In this document: positions 1 through 13,500 of the stretch, in pieces
Layout of the letters: each line of letters begins with the position of its first letter
How positions within the stretch are numbered: position 1 is the stretch's first letter
Assembly (NCBI GenBank): GCA_013423325.1
Contig: BLJB01000021.1
Location: forward strand, 36,596 to 100,595
DNA: 64,000 bases
Direction: 5' to 3'
Source: Usnea hakonensis
Taxonomy: Eukaryota; Ascomycota; Lecanoromycetes; Lecanorales; Parmeliaceae
Program-made: the position numbers and the translations under genes
Notes under the pieces: model-generated
The model's database searches: none
What the model was told of the DNA's origin: nothing
Seen by the model: the letters and a program-made list of their open reading frames with translations, nothing else

Positions 1-213
1 TTTCTTCTGGGACTGATGGCCAACTATGGCGGTGGCATTACTTTCTGTCTCGGTGTTTGCCTTGGCTACCCCCAAGCCCGGCTCATCGCGGCCGGCGACG
101 GTAGCAAGCAAGTCGTCGATTTTTCGCTCCAAAGAAGTGAGCTGTGTCTCCATTGCGAACGCTGTCCTCTCGCCCCTAACGCCGTATGACTCGCGGGTTA
201 GCCAGACTGACAT
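1..213 (-). CDS. N-terminal fragment of an unrecognised protein, cut by the window edge
   Basis: An open frame on the minus strand runs off the left edge of the window. The first in-frame ATG after an upstream stop is at 213, and a second ATG lies at 153. From the second ATG the protein begins METQLTSLERKIDDLLATVA, a short coiled-coil-like start, followed by an acidic, Thr/Ser/Asn-rich stretch. About 70 codons are visible without a stop. The plus-strand frame over the same bases is probably a shadow. I do not recognise the family, and no domain can be assigned from this fragment. Support is only the open frame, the plausible start and the amphipathic N-terminus. Confidence 0.45.
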   Translation of the reverse strand, partial: MSVWLTRESYGVRGERTAFAMETQLTSLERKIDDLLATVAGRDEPGLGVAKANTETESNATAIVGHQSQKK

Positions 214-576
214 TGCGATGCAGCTAGTGGCGGAATGCCACGTGGTGACGATCCCGGTCGCGGTAGCAGGGGATCATTGATTCAAGGGGCTAACCGGGTG
301 ATCGGAGGTGGAAAGCATACTTGGATAATTCTTGAAATGCCTGGGAAGGAAAATCTGGTAAGTAAAAGGATTGGATGGAGAGAGAATTATTGGAGAATAA
401 TTTGAGATGGCCATACTCGCGCGAGATCAGCATCAGCATCAGCATCGACCGGAGACGCCGGAAGGTTATTGTTGGAAGGCATGACTTTATTTTTCTCGGG
501 TGGTCCGTGGCCCGTTGTCAAGAAGGGATTATAGTATAGCAATGTAATATGATTATGACTATAGATACGTATGACT

Positions 577-607
<31 letters not shown>

Positions 608-1807
608 GGATGAGGATGAGGATGATGACGGTGACGATGACGATGAAGGAGACGGCAAGTAAAATAAGTACTCAGTATTGAAGATGTAATAATAATGATG
701 ATGATGATGAGCTTCTACGTATGCTTGTAATATATTTTATTACAAGAGTCGAGTGGAATCGAGGATATTATTACTTGGACTTGCAATCAGGAGAGAATTC
801 CTTCATAATCGAGGCTCCCGAAGAGTGAATCGGATCGAAAAAAGTCAAAGAAAAGTCGACCCGACAATCGAAAAGATTGTTACAGTTAGTGCATTTAAAA
901 TGTGAACATGGACAAAAATATAAAATACCGTAAATCGTAAATGCAAAAAGAAAGGCTCGATGGTCCTTGCTGATTGTGATGGCACTGTATCTCGGTACAT
1001 TATTCTAGGCTAATTCAGGGTCCAGCCAAGGTTAGAGTACAGAAAGGGGAAAGAGAGGGAAAGAGAGGGAAAAGAAAGGGAAAAGAAACAGCCAACGGGA
1101 TGACGAAATGGAATTACTAAGCCCTTTTAGTTGCAGAGGTTGTTGCAGACGATGCAGCGATGCAGATGGGTTTGGCATCGAGCGATCTCAAAACCAAAAC
1201 CAAAACCACAATAATTTGCTGCGATACACCTACTTTAGATAAAAAGCCGAAGCACTTTGTTCTGTAAAGTACCTTACCTTACTCTACTTTACTTGGGGAT
1301 CTACGAGTACTTTAATCTTCGATGTTGATAACGATCCTCATCTTTGACCTAGATGCTCTTTTGCTCCAATTGGGCATGTTGCTTGTCCATCATCGATTCC
1401 TGAACCCCCATTCCACCCCATCCCATTCCATCCTTTCTGCATGTCCTTCCTCGATCCATCCACCCCAACGACCTGCACTCCTGGCCCCGTCCCGTGAACA
1501 ATCTCGCTATCCTTATCGTGACCACGTCGGCCTATATCAATCCCTCCTGTTCCACTTAGTCGCCATCTTGTTCGCCATATCATTTTCAACTATTGCTCCC
1601 ATCGTCACCTACGGCTCGAGACCTCCATTTTTTGGAGGCGTCACGGCTTCCCATCCCAACACACCAAGTCTTGCTACGGAAATCAGCATTCCATGGGATA
1701 CTCGCGGACTGCATCTCCGACCAGACAATTTTGTCCCACCGAGCTTGGTGTTGGGGAACAAATTAATTGGACAGTAGATCCTGGGAACCCTGCAGCTCAC
1801 AGCGTTG
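214..1807. other. 1.6-kb intergenic region, no gene recognised
   Basis: This lies between the minus gene at the left edge and the plus HMG-box gene, so it holds both 5' regions. It carries short CAGCAT repeats near 429-447, a GAT microsatellite (listed separately), a purine-rich tract at about 1040-1087 and an ACCTTACC-type motif near 1270. A frame at 1322-1777 overlaps two minus-strand frames and has the low-complexity look of a chance ORF. I see no tRNA or RNA gene. Confidence 0.5.
577..648. repeat. GAT/ATG trinucleotide microsatellite
   Basis: About ten perfect ATG units run from 577 to 607. They decay into GAGGAT, GACGGT and GACGAT variants to about 648. A shorter ATGATG run recurs at about 695-710. 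Confidence 0.9.
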
Positions 1808-3952
1808 ATGAGTGACCTCCGCCTCAACTTGTCGCGACTCGGTCTTTCACAATATGTCGAGAGATTTCGCGAAGAAGGCTTCGAGAGTTGGGACATTGTC
1901 TTGGACATTACCGAATCTGATCTGTAAGACCATATTCGCCACCTAATCGTACCTGGCTAATTGCTTCCTTTAAGAGAAGTTTTGGGGGTCAAGCTGGGAC
2001 ATCGCCGGGTGAGCAATCACTGACTCTACGTCGAGCCAACAGACACTGTTTGTGAGCATGGAGCTGACGTTGCTCTAGGTACTGCAACGAGAAATAGCCC
2101 AAACGCGTGGCCTGAGTGTGGAGCAATTGAATCCGGCCGTCGGGTTAGGCTCTCAAGATGATCGTCAACGTCATGGAGGAGAAGGGAGCAGGACTGATGG
2201 TCAGGGCTCCACCGGTAGTGGGCAAAAAAGAAAATACCGACGTCACCCAAAGGTATAGATGGCTCTTCTTTTGATGCGGTCATAGTGGGCGTTGCTTCCA
2301 TTTGCCTTTGCCCACTGTCTGGCTTACCGTACTGACTGTTCTCTTCGGCCTTCCGCTAGTCCGATGAAAATGCGCCTGAAAGACCACCATCTGCCTATGT
2401 TATTTTCTCAAATAGTGAGTCTCCGTCATGCATGCTTCAATACAACTGTAAGATAAGCTAAGCTACTGATAACCTTAGAAATACGAGAAGAATTGAGGCC
2501 TGAAAATCTTTCCTTCACGGCTATTGCCAAAAGAGTAGGCGAGCGCTGGCAAGACATATCGGCAGAGGAGAAGGAGCCATATGAGTCCGGTGCTGCCGCG
2601 GCGAAAGAGAAATACCATGCCCAAATGACGGAATACAAAACCACCAAATTGTATAGAGACTACCAACAGTACTTGGCGGAATTCGAAGCGAAGCATGCGT
2701 CGAGTTCGGGTGTGTACCAACATAGGCCACCCAATCTGCTATTGCTAATCTATGACCAGAAGGGAAACGCCCAAGATTCGCGCATGAGGAGACCCATGAA
2801 AGTACAACTAGCAGCGGGAGTGTGATCAGCCAGCTTGATGGCCTGGATTCTCTGTCTGGTAATGCCGATCTTGCGCGGCGGAGAGTGGGCTCTGTGAGTT
2901 CTGTGGGCCGCCATACAGTCTCTAGTGGGCTTCCGTCACCCCCGAGTATCACATCTGGACCACTTCCGCGACGTGGAGGTCCCTCGTCCATAATTCCTCT
3001 CGGTAACACGTCACCAATGTCTACATCGCCAAGGTCGGCTCGTAGGGAGTCTTCGACAAGCCAATATATTCACATTCCTCCCCTGGGTCAGCCTTCCGCA
3101 GAGCCACTGTCTGAACGAACGGCAATGACTTCGGCAGGGTTAGACGAAAATTATCAGCGTGTCTTGCAAATAGAAAGCAAGGAAGCGCGGACATTGCGAG
3201 GACTTTCTTCAGGCCCGTTCATTGAGCCAAAAATGTCTGGAATGCAGAGCAGCCCACTCGGTAGTCCTCAGAGATCCACTCGCACTCCCACACAGTTTCA
3301 GTATAGTACATCGGATTCATCCAAGTCGTCAAAGGCTTCTCCATTATCGAGCGGTAGCACTGCTACTTCGTCTCTTTTACCTTCTGCCGCTGCGTTTGAC
3401 GGAGAAAAGAGATCCGCTTTGTCTCTCCCACCGCTCGCCACTCTTGGCCCGCTCTCGAGCAGTAAAGGTTCGTCCCATACTAAACAAGCGACTCGACCAG
3501 GTCTTCAACCACTTGCTAGCCGGAAGACATCCTCGATCGCGCCGGACCAGCCTTCGCAGCCTCCGTTCACTTCATCCTCATCCACAGGTATGAAATTCGA
3601 GTCTCTTCAACTCCCATTACCATACAACGTCTCATTTGGCCAACGCCCACTGCCACGATCCGACAGCTGCGGCAAATTAGCTAACATCTTCGATCTTCAA
3701 GATATGTCACGAGAGAGGAGTTTACTTGGCGATTTAAACCTGGATCAGGAGGAAAGAGGCGCTACTCCGACGATCCTACAGGGCCTTCCTGAACCACGGC
3801 ACCCTCCGCATCATCCCAGCCTACCAACCCTCCCCTCCGTTTTGCGTGATGACACTCACGATCTGTTTCCTCAGCAGGCAGACGCGCTCTCGGTTCTCGC
3901 TTATGCGGGACGAATCGTTGGACGTGATCGCGGGACGCCACGACCACCCTAG
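1808..3952 (+). CDS. SAM-domain plus HMG-box transcription factor
   Basis: Six exons (1808-1923, 1975-2008, 2079-2252, 2360-2414, 2479-2709, 2760-3952) give a 600-residue protein that stays in frame. Residues 4-65 form a SAM-like domain (LSRLGLSQYVERFREEGFES, then ESDLEVLGVKLGHRRVLQRE). An HMG box follows at about 113-185, with the typical start ERPPSAYVIFSNKIREEL and the GERWQDISAEEKEPY helix. The rest is a long Ser/Pro/Thr-rich, probably disordered tail. SAM domains mediate protein interaction and HMG boxes bend DNA, so this is inferred to be a nuclear DNA-binding regulator. This SAM+HMG architecture occurs in filamentous ascomycetes; no target genes can be named. The start was chosen because it precedes the SAM domain and splices in frame. 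It is convergent with SVP26. Confidence 0.88.
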
Positions 3953-4510
3953 TTGCATTATCAATATATTCTATTGCAATCGCAACGGCATGGACTATCT
4001 CGACTCATGTAACGCTTTCTTGGCAGTTCCTCATTTGCTAAGCCGACTTATAGTACATTCAAGGGCAAATGTCAGCTCCAGATGCACGGAATTGGGTAAT
4101 TTTGCTTGAAGGAGCTTTTGGCGCATTAGCTGGAATGGGAGTGCTTGGAAGGAGGCTTCTTGCGATCGTTAACACCATGCCAGCGATGCTTTAAGAGATT
4201 CCACACTCTCATATTTAAGGCGTGCCGATGACCAAACAGAATATTAGCCACTAGCTTATATTCATGTATACCTACATTGCCTGGACATCCCTCTATTCAT
4301 GAAGACCTGGATTGGTTCTAGAGAACACTCCATCCAAGCGTGATTCGACTTGAGCGACATGCTCGTATATCAATTATAATGCTGAGGTGCCTTGCCCGGC
4401 CTCGAATCACTAAGCGTACCTTGAGGAAATGTTCCTGGGGTGCCGCTGCGGGCTCTCGCTCTGGGCTGAGGAATGAAGGTATGAGGCACATCACAAAGGC
4501 TGTCCGGCTG
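3953..4510. other. Convergent 3' intergenic region
   Basis: This lies between the 3' ends of the HMG-box gene and SVP26 and should hold both 3' UTRs. The frames present are short and overlapping. I see no gene, RNA or repeat. Confidence 0.5.
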
Positions 4511-7500
4511 CTAGAACCTTCTGACTTTATCTCCTCTCCAAAGACCCAGTAATTCCCCAGTCTCTCCGACCCACTCAACGATCCACTCTACCCCAGCTTT
4601 GACCAATCCCTTTGTCCTCCGAGCTCTCCCATCGCCACCACCGCCCAAACTCCCGTCGCTTGGAGCTAGGTTTCCCCCAGTGGCATATTCACTGCCCATA
4701 CTAGGGAGAACGTTTTCACCAGCGCTTAGCGATACGAAGAGGGCGAATGGGACAAGCCAGACACAGATGCCAAAGTAGGAAGCGATCTCAGTGAAAGTAG
4801 GCATCTCGAGACGGTCGTAGACAGAGGTCGGATAGCGAGATGATGAAGAGGGGGCCGGGGGCGCAGAGAAGTGGCGGAAGCAAAGGAAATGGTTGACGAG
4901 GACAAGGACTATGCATTCTGTCAATCAATACACTTGGGCAAGGAAGGAGTGGGTAGACAGAAGGGCAAGCTTACCGCATGAGAGTATGAAGACAGGATCA
5001 GTCAATTTGACAATAGGGAAGTGGCGCAGGTTGCCCATATAGACGCCATGGCTGACTATGCTTACGGCGGAGAGCGCAAGCGGGAAGCGGTCGATCAGAG
5101 TGAGGAGGATCTGGATGGCGATGACGGCGTAAATGAGGCGCGTGAGGAGTCTGCGGGCCACTACGGTGTGCTCCTCTACCAATTCGGAGAGGTAATAGAG
5201 TCCGCTTGCTATGATAGAAAGGGTGGTGAGCTCAGGAGGTTTGAGAGGGGGAGTTGGGGGGAAGAGGGGGTGGGCTGGTTTGATGCTCCTCCGGGGTGTG
5301 GCAAGAGGATGTGGAGGAAAGGGACACGAGTGAGGGGAGAGATTTATGTAGGGGGCCAGTTGGTTCAGATACCTATAGCAAGTGTAAGGAATCCAAAGCC
5401 GAGCAATACTCCAGTATAACCGACAAGAGGGAGAATCCACATGTCGTTTTGGGCGACGTGTCCATGCAATGCCACGGTTGAATTGAGGCTTGGAATTGCG
5501 GAGCACCATAAATGACTGAAGACCGGGGGGGGGGGTAGTCAAAATAATCTTTTCCCACCTTGCATTCTCTTCCTCCTCCTCTTTCCCCCGACTTCAAATC
5601 GCTTGAAAACTTTGGTAGAAGTATCATTGATCATCATTTAGCGCTCCTTCCTGTTCTTTGCAAATCTATCACCAATTGACATGAAGGTACAAAAAAGCAG
5701 CTCCCAACATGTCTCGTCCAGAAGACACACTGTACGATGCTTACTTTACAGCCCTTCCTTCATCCTACTTGCGCCTGGCTGACCATTTGGTAGCCCTCCG
5801 GATCTCTTCTACAACGATGCCGAGTCTCGCAAGTACACTACGTCCTCCCGCATACAAAACGTGCAGGTTGAAATGACCAACCGCGCCCTCGAGCTCCTCG
5901 CCCTGCCTTCTCCGTCCCTCGTACTCGACGTAGGCTGTGGCTCTGGCCTCTCTGGCGAAATCCTTTCCTCGCTATCACCCTCCGACGGCGGTCCTCATAT
6001 CTGGGTCGGCATGGATATTTCCGCTTCCATGCTCGACGTTGCTTTGCAACGAGATGTCGAGGGTGATCTCCTACTGTCCGACATTGGGCAAGGCCTACCA
6101 TTTAGAGCAGGCACGTTCGACGCGGCTATCAGCATTAGCGCTGTCCAGTGGCTTTGCAATGCCGAAAGCAGTGATACCAGCCCTCAAGGTCGTCTTACGC
6201 GCTTCTTCAATGGCCTGTATCTAAGTCTACGAAGAGGAGGGAAGGCGGTGTGCCAATTCTACCCAAAGAACGAGGCGCAGAGGACCATGGTCAGCGCGGC
6301 GGCTATCAAAGCCGGGTTTGGAGCGGGGCTGCTCGAGGATGGAGCTGGGACGAAGAATGCCAAGGTTTACTTGGTATTAAGTGTTGGAGGTGGGGCCATT
6401 GAGGGTGTGGTGGAGGGTATGGAGGATGTAGATATCGTAGCAAGGAGAAGCAATAATGAAAGGGAGCAACCAGAGACTTTGGGAACAAAGGGAACCAAAA
6501 AGTGGATCTTGAGGAAGAAGAAGCAGATGGAGAGGAAAGGGAAGGTTGTGAAGAACGATTCGAAATTCAGTGGAAGAAGGAGAAGAATTACATGGTGAAG
6601 ACTTGGTAATTCGATTTTATCGAATTTAGCAAGGCGCACGACGAAGAGAATCGGGTTATCTGTCGAAAACGATAAATATTCTGTTGGCAAAGTGTAAATA
6701 GTCATTGAATGCACTGCGCTCGCTTTAATATTTAACCAGTCTTCGTACTTATTCACTTCTACTTGAAAGGTTTAGGTCGTTTCCATAAGGTCGAGGACAG
6801 ACCTTGTGAAATCGTGGGTGGTGCTATTGCCACCCATGTCTCGAGTCCGCGTTTTGCTATGATTCATATCAGCACATGTAGGCATTCTGTAGATGGACAC
6901 CTACCCTTCTTTGATAACTTCATACACGGCTTTCGAGATACGATTTGCGTGTTCATCAAGACCTAGATGGCGGAGAAGCATTGAACCGGACAACAGCATC
7001 GCTGTGGGATTGGCCTGATCTTTTCCCTTGATATCAAGGCCGACATGTCTACATCCTGGCTCAAATACCGCAACGTCACGACCCATATTGCAACCAGGCA
7101 CGATACCAGGACCTCCAACGAGCGCAGCGCCTACATTAGAGAGGATACCACCGTAGAGATTTGGCATGACCATGACATCAAATTGTTGAGGTCTGGTAAC
7201 AGCTTGCATCGAGGCGTTGTCGACAATCATATCATTAACCGTCAATGTCGGATAATCCTGTGCGACTGTATGGAATGTATCTCTGAAAAGACCGTCGGCA
7301 AGCTTCATGATGTTCGCTTTATGTATACATGTGACTTTCTGCCTGTGGTTAGCAAGGGCGAAGCTGAAGGCAAATTTGGCAATCCGCTCCGATTTCGCCC
7401 TTGTGATAACCTTGAGGGATTCAACGACACCTGAGACGGACTGATGCTCCAGACCTGAGTATTCGCCCTCCGTGTTCTCCCGGATTATACAGAGATCCAC

Positions 7501-10500
7501 ATTGTCGTGGCGAGTTTTGTAGCCAGGAATATTCTTAATAAGGACAATCGACGCATAGATGTCAAGTTCTTGTCGCAGCGCAACGTTGAAGGACTGGTGG
7601 CCAGACCTCTCGACAGGGGTGTGTAAAATACCTGACAAGGTTTCAGAAATATTTCTTTCAAATGGCAGAAAAAGTTCAATACCCTTCAAACCGAGTTTAT
7701 TTCTCTTCAAAGAAGCAATTGACTCCCGGAAAAGCTCCTCAGAATGCTTATCCCCAGACTCAACTCCAGTGACGTCGATCTGCTCCCATTCTATTGGTAC
7801 ATTATCGGCCTTGAAGATGGTCTTAACGGATTCAGCAACCTCAGTGCCAATACCGTCGCCTGCATTCTCGCGTAAGTGGGCAGAAAATTGGAAAGGGCAG
7901 TGTAGCTCGGGTGTTCACCAGGTATGAGAGTCGTTGTGTATTTTCCACCGAATTTGGTTGGTTTGAATATGTCCGACTGCACCGTGGCCATAGCTGGTGG
8001 AGATATCAGTCAACCGTGACGGCGTAGATACCGGAGAGCTGTACTCCTCGCAATTGGTGGGGCAGCGCGCCATGTTGACGGAGCCCGGAGGCTTTTAATG
8101 AGGGACTAAGAAGCCAACACATTGATTAGCAGCTGATCTTTGAAGCCTAAGATGGACTCGCACATACCTTTGGCAATCTTGCAGGGGTTCGAGACAGCAT
8201 TTTGGTAGCCGGCCTAAGATAGTGAATGAGGATGGACTCACTGATGTTGTGGTACCAGCTTTCGAGTGTCGATTCATGCCAAGCTTTCAGGACGCGCTAC
8301 TCTAAACTGATTCGTTAGGGAAGGTATCTTAGGTATGTAATCAAAAGATACTCCGTACTCCGTACATGCACTAGTATTCGCATGAAGCTGCCAGCTCTTT
8401 ACTGCCCACAAGCTCATACTTGCATACCGTCCCAAATTCTTCAGCGCACTGCAACACGCTGATAAGTGTCAAGAAGAGATACTTGAACTTAGATGAGATA
8501 GCCGCTAGTCCAAGGGTCTCTTTCCAAGCTCCCTTTGGTCAGTGAAATCGTATGCTAAAGGAAGTCTTTACCTTGCAATTTCCTTATTCCCTGTTGCACT
8601 GCATGATCACAAGGAACAGCTCCTTACGCCTCTTGTCTCGAAATTTCTTCTATCTCAAACCAAGTCTTTCATGGTATCTGTTCTCACAATTTTGCAGTCC
8701 AGTCTTGAACACAGATTTGTGACCCCTGAGTCTTCCGGCCAGACCTGCATCTCACAATGAGAGCTATGGGTAACAACAGCACTGGCCAAATCATATGATG
8801 GTTGATTGCCTAATAAAGCGGAGAAACCTTAAGGTACCTTAGGGTCATCATCAACCCTATCTTCTTCTTTTGTCCACCCGAGACTTCGCGTCTAGATCCG
8901 ACTTTGCCGAATTGGGGTATCAATAACCCAAGCAAGGCCACAAGACTTTATTCGCACCATCAGACATAAAGGGATACGCGCATCGAGCAAAGGACAATTG
9001 AAGCCTACAATTTGCGCTCTATGAATAACAAAAGAGCTTGCAATGATCCTCCACGACAAGAATGCTATTGCGAAGGGCCTTTGAAAACCTTGTCGCCGTC
9101 ATGACCCTAGATGCAAAGGACTCCCGCGCATTTGTCACTCTTGTCCTCTCAAAATCGTTATTGACAAGTCAGCAACTCTTTGTATAGCTTATTGACAGCT
9201 GTATCTACACCATGAGGTCTGTTTGACATGTGCTTTTCTTTATTGACAATCTTTCACTACTCAATCCCTATTGACGATTCTGTTATCAAAGACCTCTTAG
9301 CCGTAGCCTATAAGTATCTCATCCTTGACCTCGATATCCTGAATCTTCTTCCCTCATGCACTTCCTTTTCCAACTTGTTCTCATAACCAACTTCTAACGG
9401 CTTGCCTCAAACGCCCGCCACTCACTTCGACATTTTACTATACACACACCCTAATTCCCAAATTCCGTATAGATCATCGCCATGCAGTTCACTTACATCA
9501 TGTTCTCTACACTCATTGCAGTGAGCTTCGTTGAAGGCTCCGCAATCGCAGGTCCAGCGCTCGAAGTACCGAGCTCTGATGGATACTGTGGCGCCACCGG
9601 CGAGTTATGTCACAAGCTGAAGCGTAGCCTCGCCGAAGCCACTCAAGATATTAACCAACTTAACTCCGGCCCGCCTCCCAAGAAAAATTACGGAGCATGC
9701 TATCGCGTCGGTGAAACTTGTGGTAAGGCAAAACGTGACGCTCTTGCTCTTGCAGAGGCTACTGCCGAGGTCCTTCTGGCCGCTGATCCACAAGCTAAAC
9801 CATGTTACGCGGCTGGATCGCCCTGCTCGCTAGCCGAGCGTGAAGCTCTCAATGCTAGCGAGACAGCGTCTCTATCTTTCAGCAACAGTAAGCTGACCAA
9901 TATTCGTCGTGCCCTCCTCCAGGTAGCACAAGCTGACACGTTTCTCAGGAAGTAAAAGAAGCATAAACGAATTTTGCTACCGTGCAGAAGGACCTTGCTC
10001 CAAACTCAAGCGCGCAGCAGAGGCAGTCGCTGAAGCTATCTCCGAGGCCAACCCAGACCTTGAAGCCGGTAAGCAGATTCTGCTACACTGTACCCTGCTC
10101 TGAAACTCTAGATGCTAATTCGTTGTTTGCAGAACCTTGGAGTGTGCATGGATCCAAGCAAAAGCGTTCTCTTGATGACTTGAACAGCCTTCTCGATAAA
10201 ATACTGCTCAGATAGATTGCATGGGTTAGACAGGGTCGCGAACGTCGCGAACCCTGGATATGATTACTTGCGGCTTATCTGAGATGTCCATCTCAGATTA
10301 CCGCGAGTGGCACTTCCATTCACTTCCTGTCATCGGACACAACAAGCTACTATTACTTACAACCAACATTAATTTCCTTCCCACCAAGTCTCACCCTCTG
10401 AAATAACGGATCCAATAATTCTAAATAGTATATTATCCCCCGAGCTCCGTGCAACCGGTTAATACGCATTATGCGGCATTCCCTTTTTTTTCATCAGAAA

Positions 10501-13500
10501 GACTGATTCTAACATACGGTGCTCCATCCATATACGCCATCAATATTGAAGTCCAGCTGGCAGTGATTGTTGTTGGAGAGGCGTCGCTGGACGATGCTTT
10601 CATTCAAGAAACGTCGGTTCTTGGCCGATGCAAAAGTCTAAATCCTCACATACGTATTCTACAGGTAGAGAGAATGCTCGCCTTGTTGTCTCATGCTTAA
10701 GTTTTGCGCACATTATTCCGTGCAGAAAAAAAACTACCGTACGCGTGACATCCAGAGATGAGTTACTTGACGAGGCGGTGTATGATAATACCTACGTAAG
10801 GCTGTATTACTCGTTACGGAGCTGGCGTTTGTTAGCGGTAATATACCGAGCCCGCCAGGTATCCAGCCATTCCTAAATTGGTTCTTTGAAGTTACATCGT
10901 TGCAATGACTGGCCTTGTGGGCTACGGAAGCAGTGAGGAGGAAGACTCTTTCGATAATGGCTACCGATGGCAGACAAAGGTTCAAGTACAGTAACTCGAG
11001 CTGTCACCGTATTTTCGACTCTAGTCTGTTACTGACTGTATAGACCGTAGACGCCACCACAGTTGGAATCATCAGAGCCAGGAGGGCAGAGGTCATCAGG
11101 TGAGCAAGCCTGTATTTGAATGCCAATCAGGCGCTGACTCTAGCAGGTGACAGAAGGAGCGAGCCACTTGCGGCTCCAGTAGAAGATGAAGCTTTCCTAC
11201 ACGCAACACGATCCAACGGAGCCGTTCTCGGACCTGCGCCCCAAACCATGGTCCACGAGGACACTGCTCTTTCCCCTCCTGCTTCGCCCCATACGATCCA
11301 GCGCGCGACGATACGTAGCCTGACTCTACCGACCGCGCCCAACCTTGATATCCCCCAATCACCTCTTGGCTCGCCGACACAAGGTGCTGACCAAAAACTT
11401 GCTCAATTCCTCGAATTAAAGAAGCAAGGAGTCCATTTTAATGCCAAGCTCGCGTCTTCTTCAGCTCTCAAGAACCCAAGCCTGTTACCCAAGTTGATGA
11501 ACTTTGCCGGCGTGGGAAGCGAGCGGCAGTACACAACCACATTGCCCACGGAGCTGTGGGATCCCACGGGATTTCCTACATGGGCTTACAAGGAAAAGCT
11601 GGCAGAAGCCCAGCATGAGCTTTCAAAGCAGGAAGAAGAGAGAGTCAAACTTCAACGTGAAAGAATCGATTTCGTCGTTTCTGGCACTACAGGACACCCA
11701 AGTGGATTAGCTGCATCAAAAGGGTCAAGAGCAAGTGCTGCGGAAAGAGTCATGGCGGGATTGAGCAAGAACCGGAGATAGTCACCGCAAGTGAGCACTG
11801 CACGGGTGCGATGGGAGGTAGGAGGGAGGGGATGCACGAGTGATGGCAAGAGGCAGGTCTGAATCACTCGGAAACGTTCGCATTCACGGTGAACAATGTA
11901 TGAGGACAGTACATCAAGGCTCTAGCCTGCGAGTAGCGGCACATCACTAGCAAGGCCGAGTCAATATGTCGGATAGCATTATTCATTTCAAAGGTCAGAC
12001 ATGGCTCGTATCCTTCCCTCTTGTCTGGTATGGGTCTGTAACGCCCCAGACGTACTTCAGCATCATTCATATGGCTTTCCTCGGCCGTCTTGGTACCGAT
12101 GTCGATCGGTTGTTGACAAGAAGCAAAGTCAAGGGTAGCGAACCTTTGTCCACGTAGCCGAAGAATTGGGCATCAAGCGGTGTCGATTGAGGAGCTTAAC
12201 AATTGACTACTGCACAACATTAAGGTAGATAGAAATAGGAAGTGTAATTGGGACGGGAAATTGCGCTCGAGATTAGTGAAGGGATGAGGCGCGGGGGGGC
12301 ATTCAGCGCTATGCCTGCAAGGGAAATGGTTCTGCCGGAATGGGCGGAGGTGAGAGCTAGCAGTCGGCACGAAGCCGTCGGAGTTGCAAGGCCCAAACGG
12401 TCGAGAGGATAGGTCAAGGGGTATCAAAAGGAGGAAGGATTTGCATAGAAGTAAGCGAGCTGTGTCAGATTCAGCGAAGACCAGGTCCAGGCTCAGGCTT
12501 TGCTACACAGGGTCTGCAGGATGCCGAGGATGCGACAAAAGGTTAGTTATTTATGAGAGGTGCAGCTCCAGTCAACCTTGCAGCTAGCACGGAACAAGTC
12601 GCTGCTACGGGGGTAGTGTCATGCACGGTTGAAAGAGCTTGTTTCGAAGGAAAGTACGGGTAAGGGACAAGGGAATGGGATTGTAAGGTAAGGTACTTTA
12701 CCTACGGTATCTTGTACTTGAGGAACAGGATTATAAAGTATGCGCGTGGCGCGTATATGGCCAGATCTTGGCCCTCTATCTCCGTACAGTCTTGATTTAT
12801 TTTCTTCTGTTTAATTTTTTTTTCGTTGATTTCATTTTTTCATGTTTATCTAAGTAGTACTACTTTTAGCATCTCCGGACCTGTTGATGGATCGGCGGGT
12901 CGCGAAGAGGCAAGGATGAGTCAGATCTCGTTGAATGAAATCATAGCGCATGGCATGACTAACTGTGAATGGCAAGGCTTCGATCACGCGGCGAATTGTG
13001 TCTTGACTTTTGAAAAGCGGTTGACAATGGGCATGGGCCAGGACATCCGGTCAGGTCTAGATTTTTGATGACTGAGAGAATCTGGATTCTGGTCCTGTGT
13101 CTCCGTACTCGTGTCAGGACTAAGAAGAAAGTCCAAAGTAATTTACCGAGTACTCGTACTCTCACCATACTCCATCTACACTTTTCCTTACTTTAATTTC
13201 TAGACTTTTTGTGTGGGTACCGACGAACTTGGTCACCATACACATGTCTTCAAACCACCTCCTCCTCCCTCATACGACTCTCTGTTCCGGATGTAGATCT
13301 GCAGAAAAGATTAGACATAGCTACCAGATTGAATCATGTAGGACACCACCGGTTACAGATACTGATGAAACACACAATCCATTGTGCCCAGATTTTAGTT
13401 TGCGAATGTCCCAATATCGCACTACTTTACAACATTTAACATAATATTGCAATGATGATGATGATGATACTCATAATGTGGGTGACTGTTCTTGTGAGAA